A stretch of 64,000 nt of DNA from Geomonas azotofigens (lineage in GTDB: Bacteria; Desulfobacterota; Desulfuromonadia; Geobacterales; Geobacteraceae): NCBI RefSeq assembly GCF_018919395.1, contig NZ_JAHLME010000002.1, positions 62,001 through 126,000 on the forward strand, given 5' to 3'. Shown one piece after another: positions 54,497 through 63,950 of the stretch. The notes beneath the pieces were generated by a model. That model saw only the letters and a program-made list of their open reading frames with translations. It did no database searches and had not been told where the DNA came from. The position numbers and the translations under genes were made by a program. Position 1 is the first letter of the stretch. Each line of letters opens with the position of its first letter.

Positions 54497-55836
54497 TAGG
54501 TTCCGCTGACGTCGAGCTCGGCGATCCTCAACGAGGGGGATCCCGTCGAGCCGAAGAAACGCAGGTCGTTTCCCACCAGGTCCACCCTTCCGAACAATTC
54601 CAGCAGGTTTCCCGCCAGGGCGAGCCCCTTGACCGGGTACCTGACCTCTCCATCCTCCACGTAAAAGCCGGCAGCACCAACCGAGAAGTCACCCGAGATC
54701 GCGTTGGCGGTGTGCATCCCCATCACCTCGGTGATGAACACCCCGTTACGCACCCCCGCCAGCAGCGTCGCGAGATCCGCAGCGCCAGGCTCGACGTGGA
54801 GGTTGTGAATGCCGACCTTCGGGGCGGACTTGATGCCGGCGCGTACGGCGTTGCCCGTCGAGCGCGCGCCGAGGCGCCCGCCCCAGTAGCTGTCGTACAG
54901 GTAGCCCCGCAATACGCCCGCCACCACCAGCGGGGTGTCCCGCTGCGGCACCCCCTCGCCGTCGCAGGGGGCGCTTCCCATGCCGTCGGGGAGAAGGCCG
55001 TTGTCGCGGACCGAGACGAGGTCCGGGAAGAGCCGCTCCCCTACCCTGCCGGCCAGAAGCGACTTCCCCTTGTGCACGTTCTCGGCGAGGAAGGAGCCGG
55101 CCAGCACGTCGAGCAGGTCCGCTGCCACGCGGTTGTCCAGTACCGCCTGGCAACGCATGGTGGCAAGCGTGCGCGCGCCGAGAAGGCCGGTCGCCTTGCG
55201 CCCCGCCCCGACCGCCACCGTCGCCAGGTCGATGCCCGCGAAGGAGGGGGAGAAGGCGAAATCCCAGCCGGTCTGGGCGTCGCCGTCGGACTCCGCCACG
55301 GCCGAGACGCTGCAGCTGTTGTAGGTACCGCTGTAGGCGGCGTTGAGGCCGAGGGAATTGCGGACCAGGGAATGGTAGACCGACTCGCCGTAGCTGCATT
55401 TGCGCACCCGCTTGACCCGGGGATCGACGTCGAGCACGAGGCGCTCCAGCTCCATAACGCGGGCGACCTTGAGCGACTCGTCGACGGCGGGAAGCGAGGG
55501 ATCGAAGAGCCAGGGGGTATCGGGGTAGGAGGCGCAGGGTTCGGCGAAGGTGTGGTGTTCGTCGGGGCTTTGCATCTGGGCCGCGACCAGCGCCCCCTCC
55601 ACCATGCGTTCCAGGGAGGCGTCGTCGAGGGCGGTCGAGTAGGAGAAACCCATGCCGTGGCCGGCCAGCAGCCGCAGCGATACCCCGAAGGGTTCCGCCA
55701 CGCGGAAGGCGTCCACCGTTCCCTGTTTCACCTCTATGGCGAGGTCGCGCGAGCCGGCGACGGCGATCTCGTAGCCGTCGATCCGCCTCCCCTTGAGCAG
55801 GCGCTCAACCGCGTCCGCGTGTCGTGTCAGATCCAT
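54496..55836 (-). CDS. pmbA: TldD/PmbA-family metalloprotease subunit
   Basis: A 446-residue TldE/PmbA homologue, which with TldD forms a protease that unfolds and cleaves modified peptides or leader sequences. GMGFSYSTALDDASLERMVEGALVAAQ-like sequence, the RNSLGLNAAYSGTYNSCSVSAVAE region, and NLHVEPGAADLATLLAGVRNGVFITEVMG near the end fit. It lacks the HExxxH zinc motif, as PmbA does; TldD is not in the window. The repeat copy 4 lies just upstream. Confidence 0.88.
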   Translation of the reverse strand: MDLTRHADAVERLLKGRRIDGYEIAVAGSRDLAIEVKQGTVDAFRVAEPFGVSLRLLAGHGMGFSYSTALDDASLERMVEGALVAAQMQSPDEHHTFAEPCASYPDTPWLFDPSLPAVDESLKVARVMELERLVLDVDPRVKRVRKCSYGESVYHSLVRNSLGLNAAYSGTYNSCSVSAVAESDGDAQTGWDFAFSPSFAGIDLATVAVGAGRKATGLLGARTLATMRCQAVLDNRVAADLLDVLAGSFLAENVHKGKSLLAGRVGERLFPDLVSVRDNGLLPDGMGSAPCDGEGVPQRDTPLVVAGVLRGYLYDSYWGGRLGARSTGNAVRAGIKSAPKVGIHNLHVEPGAADLATLLAGVRNGVFITEVMGMHTANAISGDFSVGAAGFYVEDGEVRYPVKGLALAGNLLELFGRVDLVGNDLRFFGSTGSPSLRIAELDVSGT

Positions 55837-55860
55837 TGGTGCCTCGAAAATTTTGGGTGC

Positions 55861-55967
55861 TGTAGGGGCAAGTAATTACTTGCCCAACCGCCGGCGCCCC
55901 GACCGGTGCCGATGGCAAGAGAGGTGGAGGCGCCAGGAAGGGGGGCGAATGATTATTCGCCCCTACA
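55861..55967. repeat. GTAGGGGCGAAT palindromic repeat, copy 4, with a compensatory variant arm
   Basis: The left arm TGTAGGGGCAAGTAATTACT followed by TGCCC (55861-55885) changes both sides of the palindrome and keeps pairing. The right arm GGGGGCGAATGATTATTCGC followed by CCCTACA (55941-55967) has the standard form. The stop codon of the acetyltransferase gene lies inside the right arm. Confidence 0.88.
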
Positions 55968-56412
55968 GCTCCAGAATCATGGCGATCTCGTCGCAGTCGG
56001 GGAACTTGACGCACTTGATGCAGTCCCCCCAGACCTTGTGCGGCAACTCGGACTTGTCGGCGATCTTGAAGCCGAACTTGGCGAAGAAGTCGGGCTTGTA
56101 GGTGAGGCAGAAAAGCTTCTTGAGCCCCAGGGCACGCGCCTCCTCAATGCAGGCCCCCACCACCTGGCTGCCGATGCCGCGCCGCCCGACGCTCTCGGCG
56201 ACCGCGACCGAACGTACCTCGGCCAGGTCCTCCCAGACGATGTGCAGCGCGGAGGTGCCGAGCAACTGCCCGTCCTCCTCGAAAACATAGAAGTCGCGTA
56301 ACGCCTCGTACAGCTCGGAAAGCGAGCGGGAGAGCATCTCGCCGCGGCTCGCGAAGTTGGTCAAAAGTTTCTGAATGTCCTTTACGTCGCCAATCCTGGC
56401 CTTTCTGATCAT
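55963..56412 (-). CDS. ArgA-like N-acetyltransferase (GNAT fold)
   Basis: A 149-residue GNAT protein: IRKARIGDVKDIQKLL, ELYEALRDFYVFEEDGQLLGTSAL, AEVRSVAVAESVGRRGIGSQVV (acetyl-CoA loop RRGIGS) and LFCLTYKPDFFAKFGF. This short form is used as N-acetylglutamate synthase for arginine synthesis in many Deltaproteobacteria, so argA is the likely role but not proven here. It overlaps recN by four bases (ATGA). Its TAG stop is supplied by the palindromic repeat. Confidence 0.82.
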   Translation of the reverse strand: MIRKARIGDVKDIQKLLTNFASRGEMLSRSLSELYEALRDFYVFEEDGQLLGTSALHIVWEDLAEVRSVAVAESVGRRGIGSQVVGACIEEARALGLKKLFCLTYKPDFFAKFGFKIADKSELPHKVWGDCIKCVKFPDCDEIAMILEL

Positions 56413-58070
56413 CTGACTGCCTCCTGAATCAACTCCCTGGCGTGTTCCAGGGTCTTTTCGGTCACGCGCGCGCCGGAAAGCATGCGCGCCACCTCGGCCA
56501 CCCGCTCCTCCCCTTCCAGGAGTTCCACGCCGGTGGCGGTACGTCCGTCGGCGACCTTCTTCTCGACCTTCAGGTGCCGGTCGGCGAAGGCGGCCACCTG
56601 GGGCAGATGGGTGATGGCCAGCACCTGCTGCTCGCGGGCCACCCGCTTCAGCTTCTCGCCCACCAGGGCCGAGGTCGCACCGCCGATGCCGGTGTCCACC
56701 TCGTCGAAGATGAGGGTGGGAACCTCGGAATCGGGATGAAGCTGCTTCAAGGCCAGCATGAGCCTGGAGAGCTCGCCGCCGGAGGCGATCTTGGCCAGCG
56801 GCTTGGGAGGCTCGCCGGGATTCGGGGAGAAGAGGAATTCGGCACGCTCGAAGCCGTAGCTCCTCGCCTCGGCGCTCTTCTCGAAGGAGGTCTCGAAGAC
56901 GGCGTGTTTCATGGCCAACTCGGCCAGCTCGCGCTCCATCCCCTGTTTGAGCCTCTTGGCGCCGTCCTCACGCGCCGCGCTGAGCTTGGCGCCCAGAACG
57001 GCCAGTTCCCGCTCCAGTTGCGCGATGCGCGCCTGCAGTTCGCCGCGCGCCCCCTCCAGGTTTGAGAGCACCGACAGTTCCTGGTCCACCTGGCGCTGGT
57101 AGTCGAGGATCTCCTCGATACTGGCGCCGTACTTCTTCTTGAGGCGGCCGATGGCGTCGAGCCGGTCCTCGATCTCCTCCAGCCGGGCCGGGTCCGACTC
57201 GACCCTGGCGGCGTAGTCCCGCAGGGTGAGCGAGGCGTCCTCGAGCTGGGCGTAGGCGGCCTGGAGCGACTCGGTGACCGGGGCAAGCGCCGGGTCGATG
57301 CGCCCGGCGTCGGCGACCCCGGCGATGATACCGGAGAGGTTGCCGAGGATCGGCGCGTCGCCGCCGTAGAGGGCGTCGAAGGCGCCCTGGGATGCGCCCA
57401 TCAGCTTCTCGCTGTGTGCGAGCCGGGCACGCTCCTCGGCCAGTTCCTCCTCTTCACCGGGGGCGAGCTTCGCCTCGGCGATCTCGTTACTCTGGAAGGC
57501 CAGCAGGTCGAGCCTTCGGGCCGCCTCGCGCTCCCCAGCCTCGAGCGCCTGCAGCTCATGTTTCGCGGCCTGGCACTCCTCGTAGCAGGCGCCGAACGCG
57601 GCGCGCAGGGAAAGGGCGCCTGAGTACCCGTCCAGAAGAAGCAGGTGCTGCTCGGTTTTCAAAAGGCTCTGCGCGTCGTGCTGGCCGTAGATGTTGATCA
57701 GGTTGCGGCAGATCTCGGCGAGGAGCGACGTGGTGGCGAGCCCCCCGCCGATGAAGACGCGGCTCTTGCCGCCTGGAGCGACCACGCGCCGCACCAGCAG
57801 TTCACCGTCGCACTCGATTCCGGCCTCGGCGAGCGCACCCAGCAGCGCCTCGCGCCCGGAGAGGTCGAAGAGCGCCTCCACCGAGGCCTCCTTGGCGCCG
57901 GAGCGGATCAGGTCGGCGCTGCCGCGTCCACCGAGGATCAGGTTGACCGCGTCGATGATGATCGACTTCCCCGCGCCGGTCTCGCCGGTCAGGATGTTGA
58001 GCCCGGGACTGAACTCCACGTGCAGCTTGTCGATGATGGCGAGGTTGGTTATCTGCAGCTCTCTGAGCAC
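56409..58070 (-). CDS. recN: DNA repair protein RecN
   Basis: This 553-residue SMC-like ATPase acts in double-strand break repair. The N-terminus has LNILTGETGAGKSIIIDAV (Walker A); the middle is a coiled coil (about 160-370); the C-terminal half has IASGGELSRLMLALK (signature) and TLIFDEVDTGIGG (Walker B). The GTG start directly follows the TAA of nadK with no gap. Downstream it overlaps the acetyltransferase gene. Confidence 0.95.
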   Translation of the reverse strand: MLRELQITNLAIIDKLHVEFSPGLNILTGETGAGKSIIIDAVNLILGGRGSADLIRSGAKEASVEALFDLSGREALLGALAEAGIECDGELLVRRVVAPGGKSRVFIGGGLATTSLLAEICRNLINIYGQHDAQSLLKTEQHLLLLDGYSGALSLRAAFGACYEECQAAKHELQALEAGEREAARRLDLLAFQSNEIAEAKLAPGEEEELAEERARLAHSEKLMGASQGAFDALYGGDAPILGNLSGIIAGVADAGRIDPALAPVTESLQAAYAQLEDASLTLRDYAARVESDPARLEEIEDRLDAIGRLKKKYGASIEEILDYQRQVDQELSVLSNLEGARGELQARIAQLERELAVLGAKLSAAREDGAKRLKQGMERELAELAMKHAVFETSFEKSAEARSYGFERAEFLFSPNPGEPPKPLAKIASGGELSRLMLALKQLHPDSEVPTLIFDEVDTGIGGATSALVGEKLKRVAREQQVLAITHLPQVAAFADRHLKVEKKVADGRTATGVELLEGEERVAEVARMLSGARVTEKTLEHARELIQEAVR

Positions 58071-58937
58071 TTAGCGTTCACCCCATTTGAGCTTGGTGCG
58101 GAGCACCTCGAAGTAGTCCTTGCTGCGGGACTGGATCAGGCGGGTCACGTGGGGGGCCTTCCGGATCTGCACCACGTCGCCGGAGAGGAGCTTCATCCCC
58201 ACCTGCCCGTCCAGGGTGAGGAACACGGACTCGTCCGGGGCGTAGTTCAGCTTGATGGCGATCTGCGCGGCGGCGTCCACCACCAGCGGGCGGTTGGTGA
58301 GCGTGTGCGGGCAGATGGGAGTGATCGAGATGCACTCAAGCTCGGGGTGCAGGATCGGGCCGTTCGCGGAAAGCGAGTAGCCGGTCGAACCGGTCGGGGT
58401 CGATATGATCAGGCCGTCGGCCTTGAAGGTGGTCAGGTAGCGCCCAGTCACCGAGGTCTCCATGTCGATGATCCTGGCCAGGGCCCCCTTGTTGATGACC
58501 ACGTCGTTGAGCACGCGATGCAGCTCGACCACCTCGCCGGCGCGCTCGACGCTCGCCAGGAGCATCATGCGCTCGGTCACCTCGAAGTCGCCGGCCAGGC
58601 AGCGCTCCATCGACGGGTAGAGCTCGTCCAGGGTGATCTCGGTGAGAAAACCGAGGCTCCCCAGGTTGACCGCCAGGATCGGGACGTCCTGCTCGCCGAT
58701 CAGGCGGGCGGCCGCGATCAGGGTGCCATCGCCGCCGAGCACCACGACCAGGTCGGCGTCGCGCGAGATCTCGGAGCTTTCCGCACTCTCGGCGAGCGTG
58801 GTGCGCCTGAGCCTCCGGGAGAGGTGCTCCTCGACGTGGGCGGTCACACCGCGCGTCGCCAGCCACTCGATCAGCTCCTCGGCGACCCCCAGGCAGCGCG
58901 GATCGTGCACTTTCGCGAAAATGGCGATTTTTTTCAT
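58071..58937 (-). CDS. nadK: NAD kinase
   Basis: A 288-residue enzyme phosphorylating NAD to NADP. VVVLGGDGTLIAAARL (GGDG motif), VNLGSLGFLTEI, NDVVINKGALARI and TPTGSTGYSLSANGPILHPEL are the family signatures. I chose the ATG at 58937; a GTG one codon earlier is possible. nadK-recN is a common bacterial pair. Confidence 0.95.
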   Translation of the reverse strand: MKKIAIFAKVHDPRCLGVAEELIEWLATRGVTAHVEEHLSRRLRRTTLAESAESSEISRDADLVVVLGGDGTLIAAARLIGEQDVPILAVNLGSLGFLTEITLDELYPSMERCLAGDFEVTERMMLLASVERAGEVVELHRVLNDVVINKGALARIIDMETSVTGRYLTTFKADGLIISTPTGSTGYSLSANGPILHPELECISITPICPHTLTNRPLVVDAAAQIAIKLNYAPDESVFLTLDGQVGMKLLSGDVVQIRKAPHVTRLIQSRSKDYFEVLRTKLKWGER

Positions 58938-59075
58938 CACGAGCCCTTTACTTGTACTGTAATCTAGGATTTACTAGCACAGTTGGTGTATCATGTCCAA
59001 CGGAAAACTGGCGCACCCCGAGTAGTCCCGCAGAGACCTTTCCCACAATAACTACGTGCAGATGCAGGGTGACTC

Positions 59076-61571
59076 ATGACTGAAGAGCAGATCGGCATGA
59101 ACGAAGAACTTGACAAGCAAATGCTCATTATCAAGTCCTTTCTCGAACATCTCGAATACACACTGGGAAAAGATAAATACTCGGCTACCGCTTATGACAG
59201 GTTCAACGCCCTCGCCTATGCCGTCCGCGATCACCTCGTTGAGCGCTGGCTCGACACGCAGCAGGCCTACTATAACTCCGACAACAAGAGAGTCTACTAC
59301 ATGTCGATGGAGTTCCTGATGGGCCGGACCCTTTCCAACAGCCTCATCAACCTGGGGCTTTGGGAGGACTTCAAGGACGCCATCACCTCGCTTGGCAACG
59401 ACTTCGACCAGATCGTCAACGAGGAGCAGGACGCGGGACTCGGCAACGGCGGTCTCGGGCGGCTCGCCGCCTGCTTCCTCGACTCCATGGCCACCATGTC
59501 CATCCCCGCCTACGGCTACGGCATCCGCTACGAATACGGCATCTTCCGCCAGCACATCGTGGATGGCGCCCAGCTGGAGATTCCCGACAACTGGCTGCGT
59601 TACCGCAACCCTTGGGAACTGGACCGGCAGGAACACCTGCACACGGTGAAGTTCTACGGGCGAGTCATCTCCACCGTCGACCAAAACGGCAAGCTCGTGC
59701 GCGAGTGGATCGACACCGACGACGTCATGGCCATGGCCTACGACACGCCGATCCCGGGCTACCAGACCCACAGTGTCAACACGTTGAGGCTCTGGAGCGC
59801 CAAGTCCAGCCGCGAGTTCGACCTGAAGTTCTTCAACGAGGGGAACTACATCCGCGCGGTGGAAAAGAAGATGCAGTCGGAGACCATCTCCAAGGTGCTC
59901 TACCCCGCCGACAACGTGGTGGAGGGGAAGGAGCTCCGCTTCAAGCAGGAATACTTCCTCGCCTCGGCCACCGTGCACGACGTCATCTACCGCTTCAAGA
60001 AGAAGCACCAGGACATGCGGCTTCTGCCCGACAAGGTGGCCATTCAGCTGAACGACACCCACCCCACCCTCGCGATTCCCGAACTGATGCGCGTCCTCAT
60101 GGACGTGGAGGGGGTCGACTGGGAGGAGGCCTGGGACATCACCAAGAAGACCTTCGCCTACACCAACCACACCATCCTCCCCGAGGCGCTGGAGCAGTGG
60201 CCGGTCTGGTTCTTCGAGCAGATCCTGCCCAGGCACCTGCAGATCATCTACGAGATCAACGAGCGCTTCCTGAAGGAGATCCGGGAGCGGTTCCCCGACG
60301 AGCCCGAGCGCCCGGCCAGGATGTCGATCGTGGAGGAGCACTGGGAAAGAAAGATCCGCATGGCGCACCTCGCCATCGTGGGGAGCCACTCGGTGAACGG
60401 CGTCGCCGCGCTGCACACCGAGATCCTCAAGAACGAGCTGTTCCGCGACTTCTACGAGATGTATCCCGAGCGCTTCAACAACAAGACCAACGGCATCACC
60501 CAGAGGCGCTGGCTCAAGATGTCCAACCCCACGCTCTCCGCCCTGATCGACGAGTACATCGGCGGCGGCTGGACCAGGAACCTCTTCGAGCTGGAGAAGC
60601 TCTCCGCCATCGCGGGCGACCCGGAGTTCCTCGGGCGCTGGCGCCAGGTGAAAAAGAGCAACAAGGAGGGACTGTGCCGCTACATCAAGCAGCACAACGA
60701 CATCGACGTCGACCCCGACTCGCTCTTCGACGTGCAGGTGAAACGGCTGCACGAGTACAAGCGGCAGCTGTTGAACGTCCTGCACATCATCACGCTCTTC
60801 AACCGGATCAAGGACAACCCCGCCGCCCGCGTGGTGCCGCGCACCTTCATCTTCGCCGGCAAGGCGGCGCCCGCCTACGCTGCCGCCAAGCTGATCATCC
60901 GGCTCATCAACGCCGTGGCCGCGGTGGTGAACCAGGACCCGGACGTGGCGGGGCGGATCAAGGTGGTCTTCCTGGCCAACTACAGCGTGTCGCTGGCGGA
61001 GAAGATCTTCCCCGCCTCCGACCTCTCCGAGCAGATCTCGACCGCCGGCACCGAGGCTTCCGGCACCGGCAACATGAAGTTCGCCCTAAACGGCGCCCTC
61101 ACCATCGGCACCCTCGACGGCGCCAACATCGAGATCATGGAGGAGGTCGGGCGCGACAACATCTTCATCTTCGGCATGACCGCGGCCGAGGTGTCGCAGC
61201 TGCGTACGCGCGGCTACAACCCGCGGGAATACTACAACGGCAACCGGGAACTCAAGCGGGTACTGGACATGATAGCCTCCGGCTTCTTCTCCCCCTGGGC
61301 TCCCGAACTATTCACCCCGCTCACCGACTCGCTTTTGAACCTGGGCGACCACTACATGCTCCTTGCCGACTACGCATCCTATGTCGCCTGCCAGGGACAG
61401 GTCGCCGAACTGTTCAAGCAGCCCGACGAGTGGGCGCGCCGCGCGATACTCAACTGCGCCGGCATGGGCAAGTTCTCCAGCGACAGGACCATCGACCAGT
61501 ACGCCCGCGAAATCTGGGGCATCAAGCCGGTCGACATCCTCCCGGGGGCCGTGGAACTACAGAGGCATTGA
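59076..61571 (+). CDS. glgP: Glycogen/maltodextrin phosphorylase
   Basis: This 831-residue enzyme releases glucose 1-phosphate from alpha-glucans. RVYYMSMEFLMGRTLSN, DAGLGNGGLGRLAACFLDS, QLNDTHPTLAIPELMR and TNHTILPEALEQW are conserved, and EASGTGNMKFALNG near 660-673 contains the PLP lysine. Length is that of the plant/animal/E. coli class. A weak AGGGTGA lies before the ATG. rarA starts at the next base after its stop, so the two are cotranscribed. Confidence 0.96.
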   Translation: MTEEQIGMNEELDKQMLIIKSFLEHLEYTLGKDKYSATAYDRFNALAYAVRDHLVERWLDTQQAYYNSDNKRVYYMSMEFLMGRTLSNSLINLGLWEDFKDAITSLGNDFDQIVNEEQDAGLGNGGLGRLAACFLDSMATMSIPAYGYGIRYEYGIFRQHIVDGAQLEIPDNWLRYRNPWELDRQEHLHTVKFYGRVISTVDQNGKLVREWIDTDDVMAMAYDTPIPGYQTHSVNTLRLWSAKSSREFDLKFFNEGNYIRAVEKKMQSETISKVLYPADNVVEGKELRFKQEYFLASATVHDVIYRFKKKHQDMRLLPDKVAIQLNDTHPTLAIPELMRVLMDVEGVDWEEAWDITKKTFAYTNHTILPEALEQWPVWFFEQILPRHLQIIYEINERFLKEIRERFPDEPERPARMSIVEEHWERKIRMAHLAIVGSHSVNGVAALHTEILKNELFRDFYEMYPERFNNKTNGITQRRWLKMSNPTLSALIDEYIGGGWTRNLFELEKLSAIAGDPEFLGRWRQVKKSNKEGLCRYIKQHNDIDVDPDSLFDVQVKRLHEYKRQLLNVLHIITLFNRIKDNPAARVVPRTFIFAGKAAPAYAAAKLIIRLINAVAAVVNQDPDVAGRIKVVFLANYSVSLAEKIFPASDLSEQISTAGTEASGTGNMKFALNGALTIGTLDGANIEIMEEVGRDNIFIFGMTAAEVSQLRTRGYNPREYYNGNRELKRVLDMIASGFFSPWAPELFTPLTDSLLNLGDHYMLLADYASYVACQGQVAELFKQPDEWARRAILNCAGMGKFSSDRTIDQYAREIWGIKPVDILPGAVELQRH

Positions 61572-62891
61572 TTGGATCTTTTCAACGGAACTGACGAACG
61601 ATTCGCGCCGCTTGCAGAACGCATGCGGCCCCGCACCATCTCCGAGTACCTGGGACAGGGGCACCTTCTTGGCGAAGGAAAGCTCCTGAGAAGCCTGATC
61701 GAAACCGACCGGGTCACCTCTCTCATCTTCTGGGGCCCCCCGGGCTCCGGCAAGACCACCCTGGCCCGCATCATCGCGGGCGCCACCAAGAGCCACTTCA
61801 TCTTCTTCTCGGCCATCATGAGCGGCATCAAGGAGATCCGCGAGGTGGTGAAGGAAGCCGAGGACATCCTGAAGTTCCAGGGGAAGCGGACCATCCTTTT
61901 CGTGGACGAGATCCACCGCTTCAACAAGAGCCAGCAGGACGCCTTCCTCCCCTACGTCGAGCGCGGCACCTTCACCATGATCGGCGCCACGACGGAGAAT
62001 CCCTCCTTCGAGGTGATCGCGCCGCTGTTGTCGCGCTGCAAGGTGCTGGTCTTGAACCCGCTCGCCGACGAGGACATCCGGCAGATCCTGGTGAACGCCC
62101 TGACCGACTGGGAGCGTGGGCTCGGCGAGTTCGAGCTCACCGCGTCGGAGGACGCCCTCTCCTTCATGGCCGAGCAGGCCGGCGGCGACGCGCGCATCGC
62201 GCTCAACACCCTGGAGACGGCCGCCCGCCTGGCGCGGGAAGGGGACATCTCCCTGGAAACCGCCCGCGAGGCGACCCAGAAGAAGCCCCTGCTCTACGAC
62301 AAGGGTGGCGAGGAGCACTACAACGTCATCTCCGCCTTCATAAAGTCCATGCGGGGCTCCGACCCCGACGCGGCGCTCTATTGGCTCGCGCGCATGCTGG
62401 AAGCGGGCGAGGACCCGATCTTCATCCTGCGCCGCATGGTCATCTTCGCCTCCGAGGACGTGGGCAACGCCGACCCGCGCGGGCTGCAGATGGCGGTCTC
62501 CGCCCTGGAGGCCTTCCGCCTGGTCGGGATGCCGGAGGGAAGGATCATCCTGGGGCAGGCGGTCACCTACCTCGCCACCGCGCCCAAGTCCAACGCGAGC
62601 TACATGGGGATCAACGACGCCATGGCCGAGGTGAGGAAGTCGGGAGGGCTCCCGGTGCCGATGCAGATCAGGAACGCTCCGACCAAGCTCATGAAGGGGC
62701 TGGGCTACGGCAAGGGGTACCTCTACCCCCACGACTACAAGGACGGCATCGTGACACAGGGGTTCCTCCCCGAGCAGCTCTCGGGCCGGCGTTTCTACGC
62801 CCCAAAAGAGAGCGGCTACGAAAAAAGTATCCGCGAGCGCATGGCCTGGATCCGTGGGCAGCGGGAAAAGGCGAATGATCCCGAGCGTTAA
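61572..62891 (+). CDS. rarA: Replication-associated recombination protein A (MgsA/RarA)
   Basis: A 439-residue AAA+ ATPase related to clamp loaders and human WRNIP1, acting at stalled forks. GPPGSGKTTLARIIAG (Walker A, about 57-72), LFVDEIHRFNKSQQD (Walker B), IGATTENPSFEV (sensor 1) and the C-terminal GSDPDAALYWLARMLEAGEDPIFILRRM are typical. The TTG start lies directly after the TGA of glgP with AGAGG upstream. Confidence 0.94.
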   Translation: MDLFNGTDERFAPLAERMRPRTISEYLGQGHLLGEGKLLRSLIETDRVTSLIFWGPPGSGKTTLARIIAGATKSHFIFFSAIMSGIKEIREVVKEAEDILKFQGKRTILFVDEIHRFNKSQQDAFLPYVERGTFTMIGATTENPSFEVIAPLLSRCKVLVLNPLADEDIRQILVNALTDWERGLGEFELTASEDALSFMAEQAGGDARIALNTLETAARLAREGDISLETAREATQKKPLLYDKGGEEHYNVISAFIKSMRGSDPDAALYWLARMLEAGEDPIFILRRMVIFASEDVGNADPRGLQMAVSALEAFRLVGMPEGRIILGQAVTYLATAPKSNASYMGINDAMAEVRKSGGLPVPMQIRNAPTKLMKGLGYGKGYLYPHDYKDGIVTQGFLPEQLSGRRFYAPKESGYEKSIRERMAWIRGQREKANDPER

Positions 62892-62990
62892 GGCGTTGTT
62901 GAAAATGCAATACCCCATGATATATTCAAGCTTGCCTTGCGCCAGGGGCGCGGGCGGCATGGGCGGTACAACCTCCAGCGGAGTCAGAGC

Positions 62991-63950
62991 ATGAAGAAGA
63001 TCGGGATTCTCACCAGCGGCGGAGACTGCTCCGGCATGAACGCGGCGATCAGGAGCGCGACCCGCACCGCGCTCGGGCATGGCGTGCAGGTGGTCGGTTT
63101 CAGGAAGGGGTACGCGGGGCTTTTGAAGGGGGACCTGCTGGAGATGACCACGAGGGAAGTGGCCGGTATCCTGCACCGCGGCGGCACCTTCCTGCAGTCG
63201 GCCAGGAGCGAGGAGTTCCGCACCGTGCTCGGCCGGGAGAAGGCGGTGCGGCACCTGCAGGACCTCGGGGTCGAGGGGCTTGTGGTGATCGGCGGGGACG
63301 GTTCCTTGAACGGCGCGCTCGCCCTGCACCGCATGGGAGTGCCGGTAATGGGGATTCCCGCCAGCATCGACAACGACATCGCCTACACCGACATGGCCCT
63401 CGGCGTCGACACCGCCTTGAACAACATCATCTATGCGGTCGACTGCATCAAGGACACGGCCAGCTCGCACGACCGCGCCTTCGTCATCGAGGTGATGGGA
63501 AGGAACTCGGGGTACCTGGCCAGCATGAGCGCCATCGCCACCGGCGCCGAGTACGCCATCATCCCCGAGGTTGAGTGCGACATAGCCGACCTCTGCAACC
63601 AGCTCAGGAAACGCTACGAGGAGGGGCGCAGCAACGCCATCATCATCCTGGCCGAAGGGGCCGGCCGCGCCCAGAACATCGCCGACAACATCAAGGACGC
63701 CATCGGCTTCGAGACCCGCGTGACCGTCCTCGGGCACTACCAGCGCGGCGGCGCGCCCTCGGTCTTCGACCGGCTGCTGGGGAGCCGCTTCGGCCATGCC
63801 GCCGTCGAGCAGCTGCTCGCCGGGGAAAAGGGCAAGATGGTCGGGCTTTGCTGCGGCGACATCTGCTCTACCCCGCTGGAGACGGTGGTGGTCAGCGAGA
63901 AGACGCAGCAGGACCAGCTGCACGACCTCTCCATGATTTTAGGGATCTAG
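62991..63950 (+). CDS. pfkA: ATP-dependent 6-phosphofructokinase
   Basis: This 319-residue enzyme phosphorylates fructose 6-phosphate. ILTSGGDCSGMNAAIRS at the N-terminus, VVIGGDGSLNGA near 100 and GIPASIDNDIAYTDMALGVDTA near 120 are present. The Gly in GGDGS and the absence of Lys before TIDND-type sequence mark the ATP-using form rather than the pyrophosphate form. I chose the ATG at 62991 with GGAG 8 bases upstream; the longer frame is unconserved. The last 50 bases of the window show no feature. Confidence 0.95.
   Translation: MKKIGILTSGGDCSGMNAAIRSATRTALGHGVQVVGFRKGYAGLLKGDLLEMTTREVAGILHRGGTFLQSARSEEFRTVLGREKAVRHLQDLGVEGLVVIGGDGSLNGALALHRMGVPVMGIPASIDNDIAYTDMALGVDTALNNIIYAVDCIKDTASSHDRAFVIEVMGRNSGYLASMSAIATGAEYAIIPEVECDIADLCNQLRKRYEEGRSNAIIILAEGAGRAQNIADNIKDAIGFETRVTVLGHYQRGGAPSVFDRLLGSRFGHAAVEQLLAGEKGKMVGLCCGDICSTPLETVVVSEKTQQDQLHDLSMILGI

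Noticed and set aside
59052-60785. 577-residue minus-strand frame opposite glgP
   Set aside because: Antisense shadow, rich in Val/Leu/His from complementary codons.
59360-61594. 744-residue open frame inside glgP
   Set aside because: A frame-shifted shadow of glgP, Arg/His-rich with no family pattern.
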